Part shown: piece by piece, positions 1 through 8,748 of the stretch
Position numbering within the stretch: position 1 is the stretch's first letter
Layout: each line of letters begins with the position of its first letter
DNA from: Fretibacter rubidus
Lineage (GTDB): Bacteria; Pseudomonadota; Alphaproteobacteria; Caulobacterales; Maricaulaceae
Assembly: GCF_041429785.1 (NCBI RefSeq)
Contig: NZ_CP163423.1
Span: forward strand, 1,426,001 to 1,490,000
Reading direction: 5' to 3'
Length of the DNA stretch: 64,000 nt
Made by a program: the position numbers and the translations under genes
The notes under the pieces: generated by a model
Databases searched by the model: none
The model's input: only the letters and a program-made list of their open reading frames with translations
Told to the model about the DNA's origin: nothing

Positions 1-912
1 ACAGTGACCGCTGGTGTGCGTTATACAGATGAAAGCCGTGACTTCTTTGGTCAAAATCTATCATCGGGCCTTAGCAATACAGCCGACCAAAGCTTTGACA
101 ACCTAAGCTACACGGCCAAGCTTGATTATGATGTGACAGATGACATCATGGTCTACGGGTCTTATTCGACAGGGTTTAAGGGTGCAGGCTTCTCGCCAGA
201 TTGTTTCGGTCCCACCGGTTGTTTCTTACCCGTTCAAGAGGAAGAGGTGAAAACGATTGAACTGGGTTTCCGGTCGCAATTTATGGGCGATACGCTGCGG
301 TTCAATGGTACATATTTTAACAATCAATATGATAATTTGCAGATTGCTGCGACCGTTCCGGGACTTGGCTTCACACGCTTTAACGTGGACGAAACTGAAA
401 TTCAGGGTTTTGAGTTTGATATGTTGTGGCAGCCTGTTGAGAATTTCGAGATTGCCGCCAATCTTGGGCTTCTTGACGGGGAATATCAGCAGCTAACCCT
501 CGATCAAGCGACGGCGCTTACTAATAGTGGCGTTCCTTGCGTTGGCGGCGTTCCGACCGTTGAATGTGCTTTGGGACTGGGCCTTAAAAACGCCCCTGAT
601 TACAAAGCGAATGTAGCCGCGACATATACTCTGCCGCTCACCTCTGGTGACCTCTCATTCTCTGGCGACGTTAGTTTTGAAGATGATAGCTTTAACCTTG
701 TTGCTAACTCGCCAGCCAGTGCGTTGTCTGAAATTCCGACTTTGGTCAATGCACGCATCGCTTATCGTCCAGATGATAGCTATTGGAATATCGCCCTTTG
801 GGCCAAAAACTTGACGGATGAGGAATATTTCCGGGCTGGTACAGCCACTGGCAATGCCGTTTATGCGGCTGAACCCGCCACTTACGGCGTTGATATCGGC
901 TTTAATTTCTAA
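1..912 (+). CDS. TonB-dependent receptor, C-terminal part (5' end outside window)
   Basis: The frame is open from the first base, so this is the distal part of an outer-membrane TonB-dependent receptor; about 303 residues are visible. The sequence has the alternating beta-strand pattern of the barrel: a strand starting TAGVRYTDESRDF, a strand with VYGSYSTGFKGAGF (the SYSTGFK type of motif is common in these barrels), and the near-terminal strand WNIALWAKNLTDEEYF, which matches the usual 'G..NLtDe.Y' signature. The protein ends in Phe, the outer-membrane insertion signal recognised by the BAM complex. Such receptors import large or scarce substrates with energy from TonB-ExbBD. Substrate cannot be told from this fragment. 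A strong terminator follows, so it is probably not co-transcribed with the leuC-like gene. Confidence 0.9.
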   Translation, partial: TVTAGVRYTDESRDFFGQNLSSGLSNTADQSFDNLSYTAKLDYDVTDDIMVYGSYSTGFKGAGFSPDCFGPTGCFLPVQEEEVKTIELGFRSQFMGDTLRFNGTYFNNQYDNLQIAATVPGLGFTRFNVDETEIQGFEFDMLWQPVENFEIAANLGLLDGEYQQLTLDQATALTNSGVPCVGGVPTVECALGLGLKNAPDYKANVAATYTLPLTSGDLSFSGDVSFEDDSFNLVANSPASALSEIPTLVNARIAYRPDDSYWNIALWAKNLTDEEYFRAGTATGNAVYAAEPATYGVDIGFNF

Positions 913-933
913 GCGGTTTAAATCATTTGATTT

Positions 934-966
934 AGGGCAGTCGCATTTTGTGCGGCTGCCCTTATA
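934..966 (+). terminator. Rho-independent terminator after the TonB-dependent receptor
   Basis: A 12-bp stem (AGGGCAGTCGCA pairing with TGCGGCTGCCCT, one G-T wobble) with a 5-base loop lies 22 bases after the receptor stop codon and runs into a T/A-rich tail. It sits just before the leuC-like start at 977, so that gene must have its own promoter in or before this hairpin, or depend on read-through. Confidence 0.75.
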
Positions 967-976
967 TTATATAGAT

Positions 977-2359
977 ATGAACCAAACTTTGTTTGATAAA
1001 TTATGGGACGCGCACCGCGTAAAGTCCTTAGACGGTGATGAAGACCTAATCGCCATTGATCGTGTGTTCCTGCACGAGCGCACAGGCAGTGTCGCGCTTA
1101 TGTCTCTGCTAGAAGCTGGGCGCACTCCGCGACATCCAGAGCATGTTTTTTGTACAATGGATCATATTGTTTCCACAGACGCTGGTCGCGGCGCGGATAG
1201 CTCTCGCACGCCTGATGGCGGCGTGTTTATTACGGCCACGCGCGAAGCGGCGAAGCAGGCCGGCATAAACCTGATCGACGTGTTAGACGCTGAACAAGGT
1301 ATTGTTCACGTTATCTCACCAGAGCTTGGCATCGTGCAACCCGGACTAGCGCTTGTTTGTCCTGATAGCCATACATGCAGCCAAGGCGCACTTGGCGCGC
1401 TCGCCTGGGGTATTGGCTCAACCGACGCGGAACACGCGATAGTGACAGGGTGTTTGCGCGTGAAAAAGCCGCCTCAAATGAGAATTCAGATTGACGGGAA
1501 ATTAAGCGCGGGCGTCACAGCCAAAGATTTGGCTCTTCACATCATCAAGACCTTCGGGGCTGCAGGAGCTAGACGCTGCGCCGTCGAATATTGCGGTGAA
1601 GCTGTGAATGCGCTCTCTGTTGAAGAGCGCTTAACCCTTTGCAATATGGCGGTTGAGTTCGCGGCATTTACAGCCATCATTGCGTCCGATGATAAGACCG
1701 CAGACTACCTGAAGGGCAAGCGCTTTTCCCCCTCTGAGGCGCATTGGGGCGCGGCAACGGATTATTGGAAAAATTTGCAGAGTGACGCGGATGCTAATTA
1801 TGATTTTGTGCATCATATTGATGCCACCGCCGTGCGCCCTACTGTAACGTGGGGGACAAGCCCTGCTCAAGCAGCGGCGATGACCGACGCTGTTCCAATT
1901 TTGGATGATGATAACGAAAAAGCGCTCAATTACATGGGGTTATCAGGTGGCGAGCGTATCAGCGCGCTGAAGATTGACGGAGCCTTTATTGGGTCGTGCA
2001 CCAATGCGCGACTATCTGATTTACGCGCGGCGGCCACTGTTTTGAAGGGGCAGAAAGTCGCGGACGGTGTTACAGCGATTTGCGTGCCTGGATCCATGTC
2101 AGTACGGCGCGCGGCCGAGGCGGAAGGCATCGACAGGATTTTTAAAGATGCAGGCTTTGTGTGGGGGGCTGCCGGGTGTGCCTTTTGTTTTTATGCAGGA
2201 GGAGACACATTTGCGCGAGGGTCACGGGTCATATCCTCCACCAACCGCAACTTTGAAGGTCGGCAAGGCCCAGATGTGCGCACACATTTGGCAAGCCCTG
2301 CCGTTGTCGCAGCGTCAGCTGTGATGGGCACCATTTGTGCCCCAGAGGATGTGTCATGA
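977..2359 (+). CDS. leuC: 3-isopropylmalate dehydratase large subunit-like (aconitase family)
   Basis: A 460-residue aconitase-superfamily large subunit. LeuC adds and removes water across a 2-alkylmalate using a [4Fe-4S] cluster. The N-terminus TLFDKLWDAHRV, the DSHT segment, the IGSCTNAR motif and the STNRNFEGRQG block are typical. The three cluster ligands are visible as Cys341, Cys401 and Cys404. Start chosen at ATG 977, because the open frame further upstream lies inside the receptor gene. Oddities: the usual GDSHTSTHG reads PDSHTCSQG and the usual GCSMCLAMN reads GCAFCFYAG, so it is a divergent member. There is no leuB nearby and it borders a catabolic cluster, so it may hydrate another alkylmaleate (for example citraconate or maleate). 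Its stop overlaps the leuD start (ATGA), as expected for the two subunits. Confidence 0.85.
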   Translation: MNQTLFDKLWDAHRVKSLDGDEDLIAIDRVFLHERTGSVALMSLLEAGRTPRHPEHVFCTMDHIVSTDAGRGADSSRTPDGGVFITATREAAKQAGINLIDVLDAEQGIVHVISPELGIVQPGLALVCPDSHTCSQGALGALAWGIGSTDAEHAIVTGCLRVKKPPQMRIQIDGKLSAGVTAKDLALHIIKTFGAAGARRCAVEYCGEAVNALSVEERLTLCNMAVEFAAFTAIIASDDKTADYLKGKRFSPSEAHWGAATDYWKNLQSDADANYDFVHHIDATAVRPTVTWGTSPAQAAAMTDAVPILDDDNEKALNYMGLSGGERISALKIDGAFIGSCTNARLSDLRAAATVLKGQKVADGVTAICVPGSMSVRRAAEAEGIDRIFKDAGFVWGAAGCAFCFYAGGDTFARGSRVISSTNRNFEGRQGPDVRTHLASPAVVAASAVMGTICAPEDVS

Positions 2360-2928
2360 ACGCGCCGTTTTTAAAATATACGGGTATCGCTGCGCCACTG
2401 ATGGTGGATAACATTGACACGGATCAGATCATCCCATCTCGCGAAATGAAATCGGTCAGCAAAACAGGGTTGAGCGGGGGTTTGTTTGCAGGGCAGCGAT
2501 ATGTGTCAGGACGAACCGTTAATCCTGACTTCGTTTTGAACAAAGCTGAATTTAAAGACGCGACTATATTACTGTCGGGGAAAAACTTTGGCTGCGGTAG
2601 CTCACGCGAACATGCGGTTTGGGCGCTGAAAGAATATGGTTTTCGCGCCATCATTGCCGAGAGCTTTGGCGAGATATTTTATAATAATTGCGTGCGCAAC
2701 GGAATTTTACCCATTCAGCTTTCTAATGACCAAATTACAAAGCTAGGCCGTGACGTGACCATTGATTTGTCGTCGCAGACAGTTGGCAATTTTCATTTCG
2801 ATATTCCAGAGGGCGATAAAGCGATGCTCATTGGTGGGCTCGACCCAATTGCTATGACGTTGAGCCATAAGGCTGATATTGACCAACACTTTGCGCGCGA
2901 CAGCCAACAGCGTCCTTGGCTCTATTAA
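2356..2928 (+). CDS. leuD: 3-isopropylmalate dehydratase small subunit-like
   Basis: A 190-residue swivel-domain subunit that pairs with the large subunit just upstream to form the active hydro-lyase. Family signatures are the DNIDTDQIIPSR segment near residue 20, GKNFGCGSSREHA near residues 75-90, and FYNNCVRNGILPI, which shape the substrate pocket and close over the Fe-S cluster. Length is typical for LeuD. Start at ATG 2356 overlaps the leuC stop by the ATGA arrangement, indicating translational coupling; an upstream in-frame GTG would lie inside leuC. Its TAA stop shares the TTAA sequence with the stop of the convergent CoA-transferase gene. Whether the pair serves leucine synthesis or the neighbouring degradative genes cannot be decided from the sequence. 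Confidence 0.87.
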   Translation: MNAPFLKYTGIAAPLMVDNIDTDQIIPSREMKSVSKTGLSGGLFAGQRYVSGRTVNPDFVLNKAEFKDATILLSGKNFGCGSSREHAVWALKEYGFRAIIAESFGEIFYNNCVRNGILPIQLSNDQITKLGRDVTIDLSSQTVGNFHFDIPEGDKAMLIGGLDPIAMTLSHKADIDQHFARDSQQRPWLY

Positions 2929-4085
2929 ATAACGCCTTTGGCTTTCAAGGCCGCAAGATCTAGCCCTAAGTCAGACAAAAGTTCATCTGTATGCTCGCCC
3001 GCTTTGGGTGGGTCCAAAGACAAAGCTAAGCGCTCACCATTGAGCGATATGGGCAGGGCGGGGAGTTTGCACCGTCCGCCGTCTTCCATTTCCATATCCA
3101 GTAGCCCGCCGCCCGCATTCAGGTGCGGGTCGTCAAACATATCTTCTGGTCGACCAATCGGCGCAAAGGGCAGGCCAAGCATTTCTATTTTAGCCATGAG
3201 TTCGGCCTTAGTGAGGGATTTGAACTTGTCGATTATCTGCGGCAGGAATTTGTCTTTATGAATAACACGGTCACGATTTTCAGCCAACGTCGGGTCGTCC
3301 AGTAAGTTTTGTAAATCAAACGCTTCGCAGAGTGTCTTCCACTGACTATCGCTCACTACTCCAACAAAAACCTGTTCATCATCTTTGGTCTCAAATAATT
3401 GATATATGGCCCAGCTTGATACGCGCGCGGGCATGGGCGCGGCGGCTGTGCCTGTGACGGCTTTTTGTGCCATATGCTGCCCAACAAGGAAGACTGTGGT
3501 CTCGAATAAGGCAGCGCTAACATGACTGCCTTCTCCTGTGACGTGGCGTTGATTAAGCGCTGCCAAAATACCCATCGCGCCGAACATACCACCAGTGACG
3601 TCGATGACTGATGCGCCAGCGCGCAATGGTTGCCCTGGGGGGCCTGTCATATAGGCCAGACCACCCATCATCTGCGTGACTTCGTCGAGCGCCGTGCGGT
3701 GAGAATAAGGGCCGTCAAGAAACCCTTTCTCAGAGCAATATATGAGTCGTGGGTTTAGGGCTTTTAACGCCTCATACCCAAAGCCAAGCTTGGCCAGCGC
3801 GCCGGGACGAAAGTTTTCAATAAAAACATCAGCGTCTTTAATCAAATCAAGCACCGCTTGTTTGCCCTCTGGGTATTTCAGATTAATGCAGAGCGATTTT
3901 TTATTGCGGTTGTACATCGGGAAATATCCAGCCCCCGCCCCACGGAGCCTGCGGGTTTTATCGCCGCCCAATGGCTCGACCTTAATGACTTCCGCTCCCA
4001 TATCGGCCAGCATCAACCCCGCGCACGGCCCCATGACCATATGGGAAAACTCTATGACTTTTATACCGTTAAGAGGGGTTTGCAT
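2925..4085 (-). CDS. CaiB/BaiF family (class III) CoA-transferase
   Basis: A 386-residue class III CoA-transferase, which moves CoA from one acyl-CoA to a free carboxylate through an enzyme-bound aspartyl-CoA thioester. The N-terminal PLNGIKVIEFSHMVMGPCAGLMLADMGAEVIKVE region (quoted in parts: GIKVIEFS and GAEVIKVEP) is diagnostic, and the catalytic aspartate is Asp162 in the SVIDVTGG segment. It is the last gene of a leftward operon (amidohydrolase, two deacetylase-fold hydrolases, this gene) and overlaps the preceding gene by 17 bp. Two more family members lie at 17767 and 18912, so the cluster can activate several different acids. The substrate pair is unknown; a dicarboxylic acid with succinyl-CoA as donor would fit the family and the neighbours. 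Confidence 0.9.
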   Translation of the reverse strand: MQTPLNGIKVIEFSHMVMGPCAGLMLADMGAEVIKVEPLGGDKTRRLRGAGAGYFPMYNRNKKSLCINLKYPEGKQAVLDLIKDADVFIENFRPGALAKLGFGYEALKALNPRLIYCSEKGFLDGPYSHRTALDEVTQMMGGLAYMTGPPGQPLRAGASVIDVTGGMFGAMGILAALNQRHVTGEGSHVSAALFETTVFLVGQHMAQKAVTGTAAAPMPARVSSWAIYQLFETKDDEQVFVGVVSDSQWKTLCEAFDLQNLLDDPTLAENRDRVIHKDKFLPQIIDKFKSLTKAELMAKIEMLGLPFAPIGRPEDMFDDPHLNAGGGLLDMEMEDGGRCKLPALPISLNGERLALSLDPPKAGEHTDELLSDLGLDLAALKAKGVI

Positions 4086-4977
4086 TTTGGCTCACAAATT
4101 GTTGGTTAATCTCGCCCGCAGTTAGAGTGTTGACCTCTGGATTGTCTTTGACATGGGCCAAAAGCGCCCTCAAAGCCCATATTCGAAACGGTTGTCCGAT
4201 GACATATGGGGTTAGTGTCAGGCCCAGCATTTGTCCGCCAAAACGGGTATGTTCTGACACGAGCAACTCTATGGCATCTTGGATTTGTTTCAGCCAGCTT
4301 TCTTCTGTTTGGCGACGCGTATGAAGCAGGGTGAAATCGGACAGCTCATAGCTATTGGGGATAAGGGTCACATCGGTCGTTATTGCGACAGGCAGTTGGT
4401 CCATTTCCCAATCCAGACAATAATCCAATCCCGCGCCACGCAGCAATCCCAATGTGCGCGAGCTTTGATTGCGGGCAGGCGATAGCCAGCCTTTGGGCGC
4501 GCTATGAAAACAAGACAGCGTTTCTGTTATGAGAGCTTTTTCTTCACTCGCTGATAGGCCTTCGTGGTGGATATGGTCTGTCGATAGGCCGTGGGCAATA
4601 ATCTCGTGTCCTGCGTTTTTTATAGCGTCTATCAAAGGGGGATAACGTCTTGCGACCTCGCCGTTCACCGCAAAACTGGCTTTTACATCGGCGTTTTCCA
4701 GCGCTTCTAAAATACGAAACACGCCCACGCGGTTGCCGTAATCGCGCACCGTAAAATGCCGTAAATCAGGGTAGGGCGTGACCATGGCACCCGGATGTTT
4801 AAACGGCACCCCGCTGGGGTTTAATGGAAAAAACTCTAGCGGAATGATGAGAGAAACCGCGACTTTCGTGCCGTCTTTCCATTGTATATTTTTGCGCTCT
4901 GTTGATAGACGCCACTTATAAAATTCATGGTCTTGGCCATAGCCGCGCTTTGGATAGGTGAGGTAGGACTTATCCAT
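4069..4977 (-). CDS. Polysaccharide-deacetylase-fold hydrolase, copy A
   Basis: A 302-residue protein of the carbohydrate esterase 4 / PuuE-like fold. PuuE-type members open cyclic amides (allantoin, cyclic imides) rather than deacetylating sugars. The NodB-like core runs from about residue 85 (VRDYGNRVGVFRILEALE) and contains the HEIIAHGLSTDH metal-site region near residue 135. The canonical TFDD metal motif of true polysaccharide deacetylases is not seen; that position reads IIPLEFF. No signal peptide is present, which fits a cytoplasmic small-molecule hydrolase. It overlaps the related upstream gene by 8 bp and the CoA-transferase by 17 bp, so all are translated together. The two adjacent paralogs might form one heteromeric enzyme; this is inference. 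Confidence 0.75.
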   Translation of the reverse strand: MDKSYLTYPKRGYGQDHEFYKWRLSTERKNIQWKDGTKVAVSLIIPLEFFPLNPSGVPFKHPGAMVTPYPDLRHFTVRDYGNRVGVFRILEALENADVKASFAVNGEVARRYPPLIDAIKNAGHEIIAHGLSTDHIHHEGLSASEEKALITETLSCFHSAPKGWLSPARNQSSRTLGLLRGAGLDYCLDWEMDQLPVAITTDVTLIPNSYELSDFTLLHTRRQTEESWLKQIQDAIELLVSEHTRFGGQMLGLTLTPYVIGQPFRIWALRALLAHVKDNPEVNTLTAGEINQQFVSQNANPS

Positions 4978-5911
4978 GGCTAAACCCCGTCCCGCCCGTC
5001 GCTACGCCGCGCGCCTTAATATCATCAAGGGAGCTATCCCAATAATTATCGATAAAGTGCTTTGCAATCTCGCGTCCTGTTGCGAACCACACATCGTCGC
5101 GATGCGCGGTGATATGGGCGAGGGCTTGCTCGAACATCTTTATGCGGTTGGGTTGACTAACCAAATAGGCATGAAGGGGGATGCACATGACTGTGCCGCT
5201 ACGTTCGCCTTCTAGTAATAATTGATCAAAATGACGTTTCAAAATATCGGCATAACGGTCCGGGTCCATACCCATGACGGAGTAAGTAATCACGTCATTA
5301 ACCTCGAGAGAGTAAGGCATAGACACAAGCTTGCCCGTTTTCGTCTTAAGGGGCTGCGGTTGATCGTCTTGGAACAGGTCGCAACTATACCAAAAATCGT
5401 TTTCCGCAATCAGATCAAGCGTCGCTTCTGTATGGGTCAGGGCAGGGGCAAGATAACCGCGAATACGCTGCCCCGTGGCAGCCTCGACACTGCGAATGCT
5501 GTCATCAAGTACCGCTTGCTCTTGGTCGGGCGATAGGCCGTAGCTATAGCGCGTGTTATAAATACCGTGGCTAAAAAACTCCCAATCGCGCCGCGCGCAA
5601 TCCTCAACGATCTCTGGATGATGATCACACAGCGCAACGTTTAAGCTGACTGAGCCACGAAGCTTGTGGCGGTCGAGGAGCTCCATAAGACGCAAATGCC
5701 CGACGCGGTTACCAAAGTCCCGCTGGCTATATTGCTGCACATTTGGAACGGCATTTGGCCAAGGGCTACGCTGCGGATTACCTGGCGGCATAAATTCATA
5801 AAACTCGATATTGGGCGCAATCCAAAACGCAAGTTTCTTCCCCCCAGGCCACGTAATCTTAGGACGGTTCGCATAGGGCCAATAGTCGTAGAGGTTGGGA
5901 TCAGCCTTCAT
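4970..5911 (-). CDS. Polysaccharide-deacetylase-fold hydrolase, copy B (PuuE-like)
   Basis: A 313-residue relative of the previous gene, again cytoplasmic and without a signal peptide. The N-terminus KITWPGGKKLAFWIAPNIEFYE matches in shape the 'WPngarvAl.fvlnyEeg' start of PuuE-type allantoinases. QRDFGNRVGHLRLMELLD and the EFFSHGIYNTRYSYGLS segment near residue 125 form the putative metal and substrate site, and RGYLAPALTHTEATLDL is the later conserved strand. Identity to copy A is visible in the RDFGNRVG/RDYGNRVG block. It starts 11 bp inside the end of the amidohydrolase gene. Likely role: hydrolysis of a cyclic amide or imide, or an N-acyl/N-carbamoyl group, in the pathway encoded here. 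Confidence 0.77.
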   Translation of the reverse strand: MKADPNLYDYWPYANRPKITWPGGKKLAFWIAPNIEFYEFMPPGNPQRSPWPNAVPNVQQYSQRDFGNRVGHLRLMELLDRHKLRGSVSLNVALCDHHPEIVEDCARRDWEFFSHGIYNTRYSYGLSPDQEQAVLDDSIRSVEAATGQRIRGYLAPALTHTEATLDLIAENDFWYSCDLFQDDQPQPLKTKTGKLVSMPYSLEVNDVITYSVMGMDPDRYADILKRHFDQLLLEGERSGTVMCIPLHAYLVSQPNRIKMFEQALAHITAHRDDVWFATGREIAKHFIDNYWDSSLDDIKARGVATGGTGFSHG

Positions 5912-6587
5912 AACCCTCTATCCATTCATAGACTTCGGCCACATCAACCACGTCGGCGTATTTGATGAGTAGGTCGGTGAGGTTGGCAAAGTGATAGCTT
6001 TCGTGCTTATCCGCAGTCGTTTCTATGGGGACAATTGTGCGGTAGCCGTATGACAGGGCGTCGACAGCGGTCGCGCGCACGCATCCACTTGTGCTGCCGC
6101 CTGTGATGACGACCGTGTCGATTTTGTGGAATGTCAGAAAACTGTTGAGCGGCGTCTCAAAAAATGCACTTGGCATGCGTTTGGTGTAAACGGCGTCGAC
6201 ATCGCGGTGAATATCTAGGCGGTCATCAAATTCTGCTCGCTCGCTACCAAATTTGATATTTTGCAAGCTATCGGGGGTGTTGGTGCGTGTGCCCCACACG
6301 CCGCAATCGGCTGCGTTTTCCATATAGGCGACATGTGTCCAAATAACGGGCAAATTCTTGTCTCTCAATGCCTTGGACAAATTATTGATATGTGTCATCT
6401 GTTCTGGATCAGTAATATATCCTGTTTTGAACAGGTCTGGACGTGTGTAGGCTTTTTGCGGGTCAACGTTGACAATTGCCATGCGCGAGCCGTAGCCAAA
6501 TCGTTTGCGGGCTGGATTGGCGCGGATTTCATCGAAAATTTCGCGTGCAGTTTTGTCTGATAAGACCATTGTAGATTCTGTGCTCAT
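5901..6587 (-). CDS. Isochorismatase-superfamily amidohydrolase (cysteine hydrolase)
   Basis: A 228-residue cysteine hydrolase of the isochorismatase / N-carbamoylsarcosine amidase / maleamate amidase superfamily. The catalytic triad is complete: Asp42 in IVNVDPQKAYT, Lys136 in YTKRMPSAF and Cys169 in GGSTSGCVRATAVDA, with the adjacent cis-peptide region GGSTS. Relatives release ammonia from a terminal amide or carbamoyl group. It is the first gene of the leftward operon, ahead of the two deacetylase-fold hydrolases, which would produce exactly such half-amides from a cyclic imide or hydantoin-like ring. Start ATG 6587; the divergent HMG-CoA-lyase-like gene begins 84 bp away, so the two share a control region. 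Substrate is inferred only from family and context. Confidence 0.85.
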   Translation of the reverse strand: MSTESTMVLSDKTAREIFDEIRANPARKRFGYGSRMAIVNVDPQKAYTRPDLFKTGYITDPEQMTHINNLSKALRDKNLPVIWTHVAYMENAADCGVWGTRTNTPDSLQNIKFGSERAEFDDRLDIHRDVDAVYTKRMPSAFFETPLNSFLTFHKIDTVVITGGSTSGCVRATAVDALSYGYRTIVPIETTADKHESYHFANLTDLLIKYADVVDVAEVYEWIEGYEG

Positions 6588-6670
6588 GGCTATGTCTATC
6601 CCTAATCACGGCAGTGTTTGGCTTGATACACCTCAACTCGAGCTTAAGATTTAAGCGGGATAAGACGCAC
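6588..6670. promoter_or_regulatory. Divergent intergenic region between amidohydrolase and lyase operons
   Basis: This 83-bp spacer separates two operons transcribed away from each other and must hold both promoters. I could not place convincing -35/-10 pairs or a clear operator palindrome; a CTTGATA sequence near 6631 is the only modest -35 candidate for the rightward side. Confidence 0.4.
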
Positions 6671-7594
6671 ATGAAAGACAAAATTTTAATCTCCGAAGTT
6701 GGGCCACGTGACGGTTTGCAAAATTGCAAAGGCGTGATGCCGACGGACATAAAAAAACGCTGGATTAAAGGTCTGTATGACGCGGGGCTCAGAGAGATAG
6801 AAGTCGGGTCATTCGTGCCGCCAAAGCTGTTCCCGCAGTTGGCGGATACAGCGGAAATTGTCACTTACGCAAAGACGCTGCCTGGTCTACGCGTATTGGC
6901 GCTTGTGCCAAATTTGCGAGGCGCTCAGGCGGCAATCGCGGCGGGGGTAACATCCATGGGGTTTCCATTATCTGTATCAGAGACCCATTCGGTTAAGAAC
7001 CTCCGTCAAACCCATGATCAGGCGGTTGAAAATGTCGCGGCGATCGCAGCGCTCATAGCCGAGCAGCCCAAGGGTGAGCGGCCAGAGTTTGAAGGCGCGC
7101 TATCCACGGCCTTTGGATGCTCCATTGAGGGGGTGATTGCTGAGGATGTCGTGCTGCGTCTGGCGGAACGTCTAGTCGCGGCCGGTGTGGATGAGCTTGG
7201 TCTGTCTGATACGGTGGGCTACGCCAATCCCGCACAGGTGAAACGCCTTATCCGCAAAACGCGCGACGTCGCGGGCGCGGATAAAGTCAAATCTGTGCAT
7301 TTACACAACACTTACGGACTGGGTATTGCCAACGCCTTCGCGGCTTATGAAGAGGGCATTAGCGTCATCGATAGCTCGCAAGGCGGGCTAGGGGGCTGCC
7401 CTGCATCCCCCGGTGCATCAGGCAATATCGTGACCGAAGATTTGGTTTATATGTTTGAGGCTATGGGTGTCGATACTGGGATTGATTTGGAAGCCCTGAT
7501 TGATTGCCGCAAATATCTCGCACAGGGATTGCCTGGTGAGCCGATTTACGGATTTACGCCCAATGCAGGCTTGCCGAAAAGCTATACCGCTTAA
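6671..7594 (+). CDS. Hydroxymethylglutaryl-CoA lyase family protein
   Basis: A 307-residue TIM-barrel lyase of the HMGL/DRE family, which cleaves HMG-CoA to acetyl-CoA and acetoacetate, or related 3-hydroxy-3-methyl acyl-CoAs. The N-terminal [12 protein letters not shown] motif carries the metal-binding Asp and catalytic Arg. The HLHNTYGLG segment supplies metal-binding histidines, and [15 protein letters not shown] is the family's active-site cysteine loop. Start chosen at ATG 6671, as homologs begin a few residues before the EVGPRDG motif; an upstream in-frame start would lie in the divergent promoter. If acetoacetate is made, the scoAB pair at 30415-31782 could activate it. Its TAA shares TTAA with the convergent gene. 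Confidence 0.88.
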   Translation: MKDKILISEVGPRDGLQNCKGVMPTDIKKRWIKGLYDAGLREIEVGSFVPPKLFPQLADTAEIVTYAKTLPGLRVLALVPNLRGAQAAIAAGVTSMGFPLSVSETHSVKNLRQTHDQAVENVAAIAALIAEQPKGERPEFEGALSTAFGCSIEGVIAEDVVLRLAERLVAAGVDELGLSDTVGYANPAQVKRLIRKTRDVAGADKVKSVHLHNTYGLGIANAFAAYEEGISVIDSSQGGLGGCPASPGASGNIVTEDLVYMFEAMGVDTGIDLEALIDCRKYLAQGLPGEPIYGFTPNAGLPKSYTA

Positions 7595-8664
7595 CCACAA
7601 ACCTCATAGCTCAGCAGCTCAACATCGGTCGACAAATAACCGTCTTTTACAGGTTCGACTTTGGTCAGATCAGTTGAGAGATATTTTTTATTGTCATCGC
7701 AAAATATCGTCACGACCGTTTTATCCGCACCCATTGCGGTCTGCACCTTAAGTGCCGCAATCAAATTAGCCCCTGATGATATCCCCACAGCAAGACCAAG
7801 CCTGGCGGATAACATTTGCGCCATAATAATACCGTCCCCGTCATTGACACAAACCACATCATCCAACGTATTCAGGCATACGATGTCCGGGATAAATTCA
7901 TCGGACACGCCTTGGATACGGTGCTTGCCGACTTTGTGACCTGTGGTCAGGGTTGGGCTCTCTGCGGGCTCCATGGGGTGGATTTTCGTATTGGGGCAGA
8001 GTGCACGAAGCGCTTTACCAACGCCCATCACTGTGCCGCCTGTACCGACCCCAGCCACAAATGCGTTAGGGCAGGCACCTAGCTGCGCTGCGATTTCTGG
8101 CCCTGTCGTGCCGCAATGGGCTTTGCAATTATCTTCATTAGAAAACTGACGAGGCAAAAAAACGTCATTGCGTTCACGTGCGAGGTCTTCGGCCATCTTG
8201 ATAGAGCCTAGAAACCCGCCCTCCGCGTGCGATACAAGGCGCACATCTGCACCATAGCTTTTCATGAGCGAAATGCGTTCAACAGACATCCAATCGGGCA
8301 TATAAATCCGCACGGGATGGCCAAGGGCCCGACCCAACGCACAAAAGGCAATGCCCGCGTTGCCGCTCGTGGCCTCAACAATCAAATCACCTGCTCGGAG
8401 CGCACCAGTCTGGTAAGCACAACGCAGAACTTCAAGCGCCATACGGTCTTTGATAGACCCCGATAAGTTGAAATATTCCAATTTGGCGTGAATGGTGCGC
8501 AACTCTCCCTGATATTTCAGTTTAACAGCAATCAAAGGTGTTTTGCCAATTAAACGCTCAATAGCTTTGAACATAGGGGGTAGCGGTATTGGTGATACGG
8601 CCGTCGTTTTTTTCGTACTAGTGCTTACAAAGTCCAGCATGATAATCCCTATTTTTCTTGTCAT
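7591..8664 (-). CDS. PLP-dependent CysK/cystathionine-beta-synthase family enzyme
   Basis: A 357-residue fold-type II PLP enzyme. After a poorly conserved N-terminal stretch, the core starts near residue 35 ([13 protein letters not shown]). The PLP lysine lies in [15 protein letters not shown], where true cysteine synthases have NPxGSxKDR. The asparagine/serine loop [12 protein letters not shown] and the phosphate-binding [12 protein letters not shown] loop are intact. C-terminal [12 protein letters not shown] is also typical. The family makes cysteine or eliminates groups from beta-substituted amino acids; some members are amino-acid ammonia-lyases. It is transcribed divergently from an Lrp/AsnC regulator, an arrangement that usually means the regulator controls it in response to an amino acid. 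An internal ATG at 8640 is an alternative start. Confidence 0.82.
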   Translation of the reverse strand: MTRKIGIIMLDFVSTSTKKTTAVSPIPLPPMFKAIERLIGKTPLIAVKLKYQGELRTIHAKLEYFNLSGSIKDRMALEVLRCAYQTGALRAGDLIVEATSGNAGIAFCALGRALGHPVRIYMPDWMSVERISLMKSYGADVRLVSHAEGGFLGSIKMAEDLARERNDVFLPRQFSNEDNCKAHCGTTGPEIAAQLGACPNAFVAGVGTGGTVMGVGKALRALCPNTKIHPMEPAESPTLTTGHKVGKHRIQGVSDEFIPDIVCLNTLDDVVCVNDGDGIIMAQMLSARLGLAVGISSGANLIAALKVQTAMGADKTVVTIFCDDNKKYLSTDLTKVEPVKDGYLSTDVELLSYEVCG

Positions 8665-8748
8665 GTTACAATGTGGGCTATCAAAAATCTTCGCAGTGAG
8701 ATGTCGTAATTGCTGGTAAATAAGAAATATTTTTGTTATATTTGCCTA
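8665..8748. promoter_or_regulatory. Divergent control region of the PLP enzyme and Lrp/AsnC regulator
   Basis: This 84-bp AT-rich spacer separates the PLP enzyme (leftward) from the Lrp-type regulator (rightward). Lrp family proteins commonly bind such shared regions to control themselves and the neighbour. I see AT tracts but no motif I would name as the operator. Confidence 0.4.
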
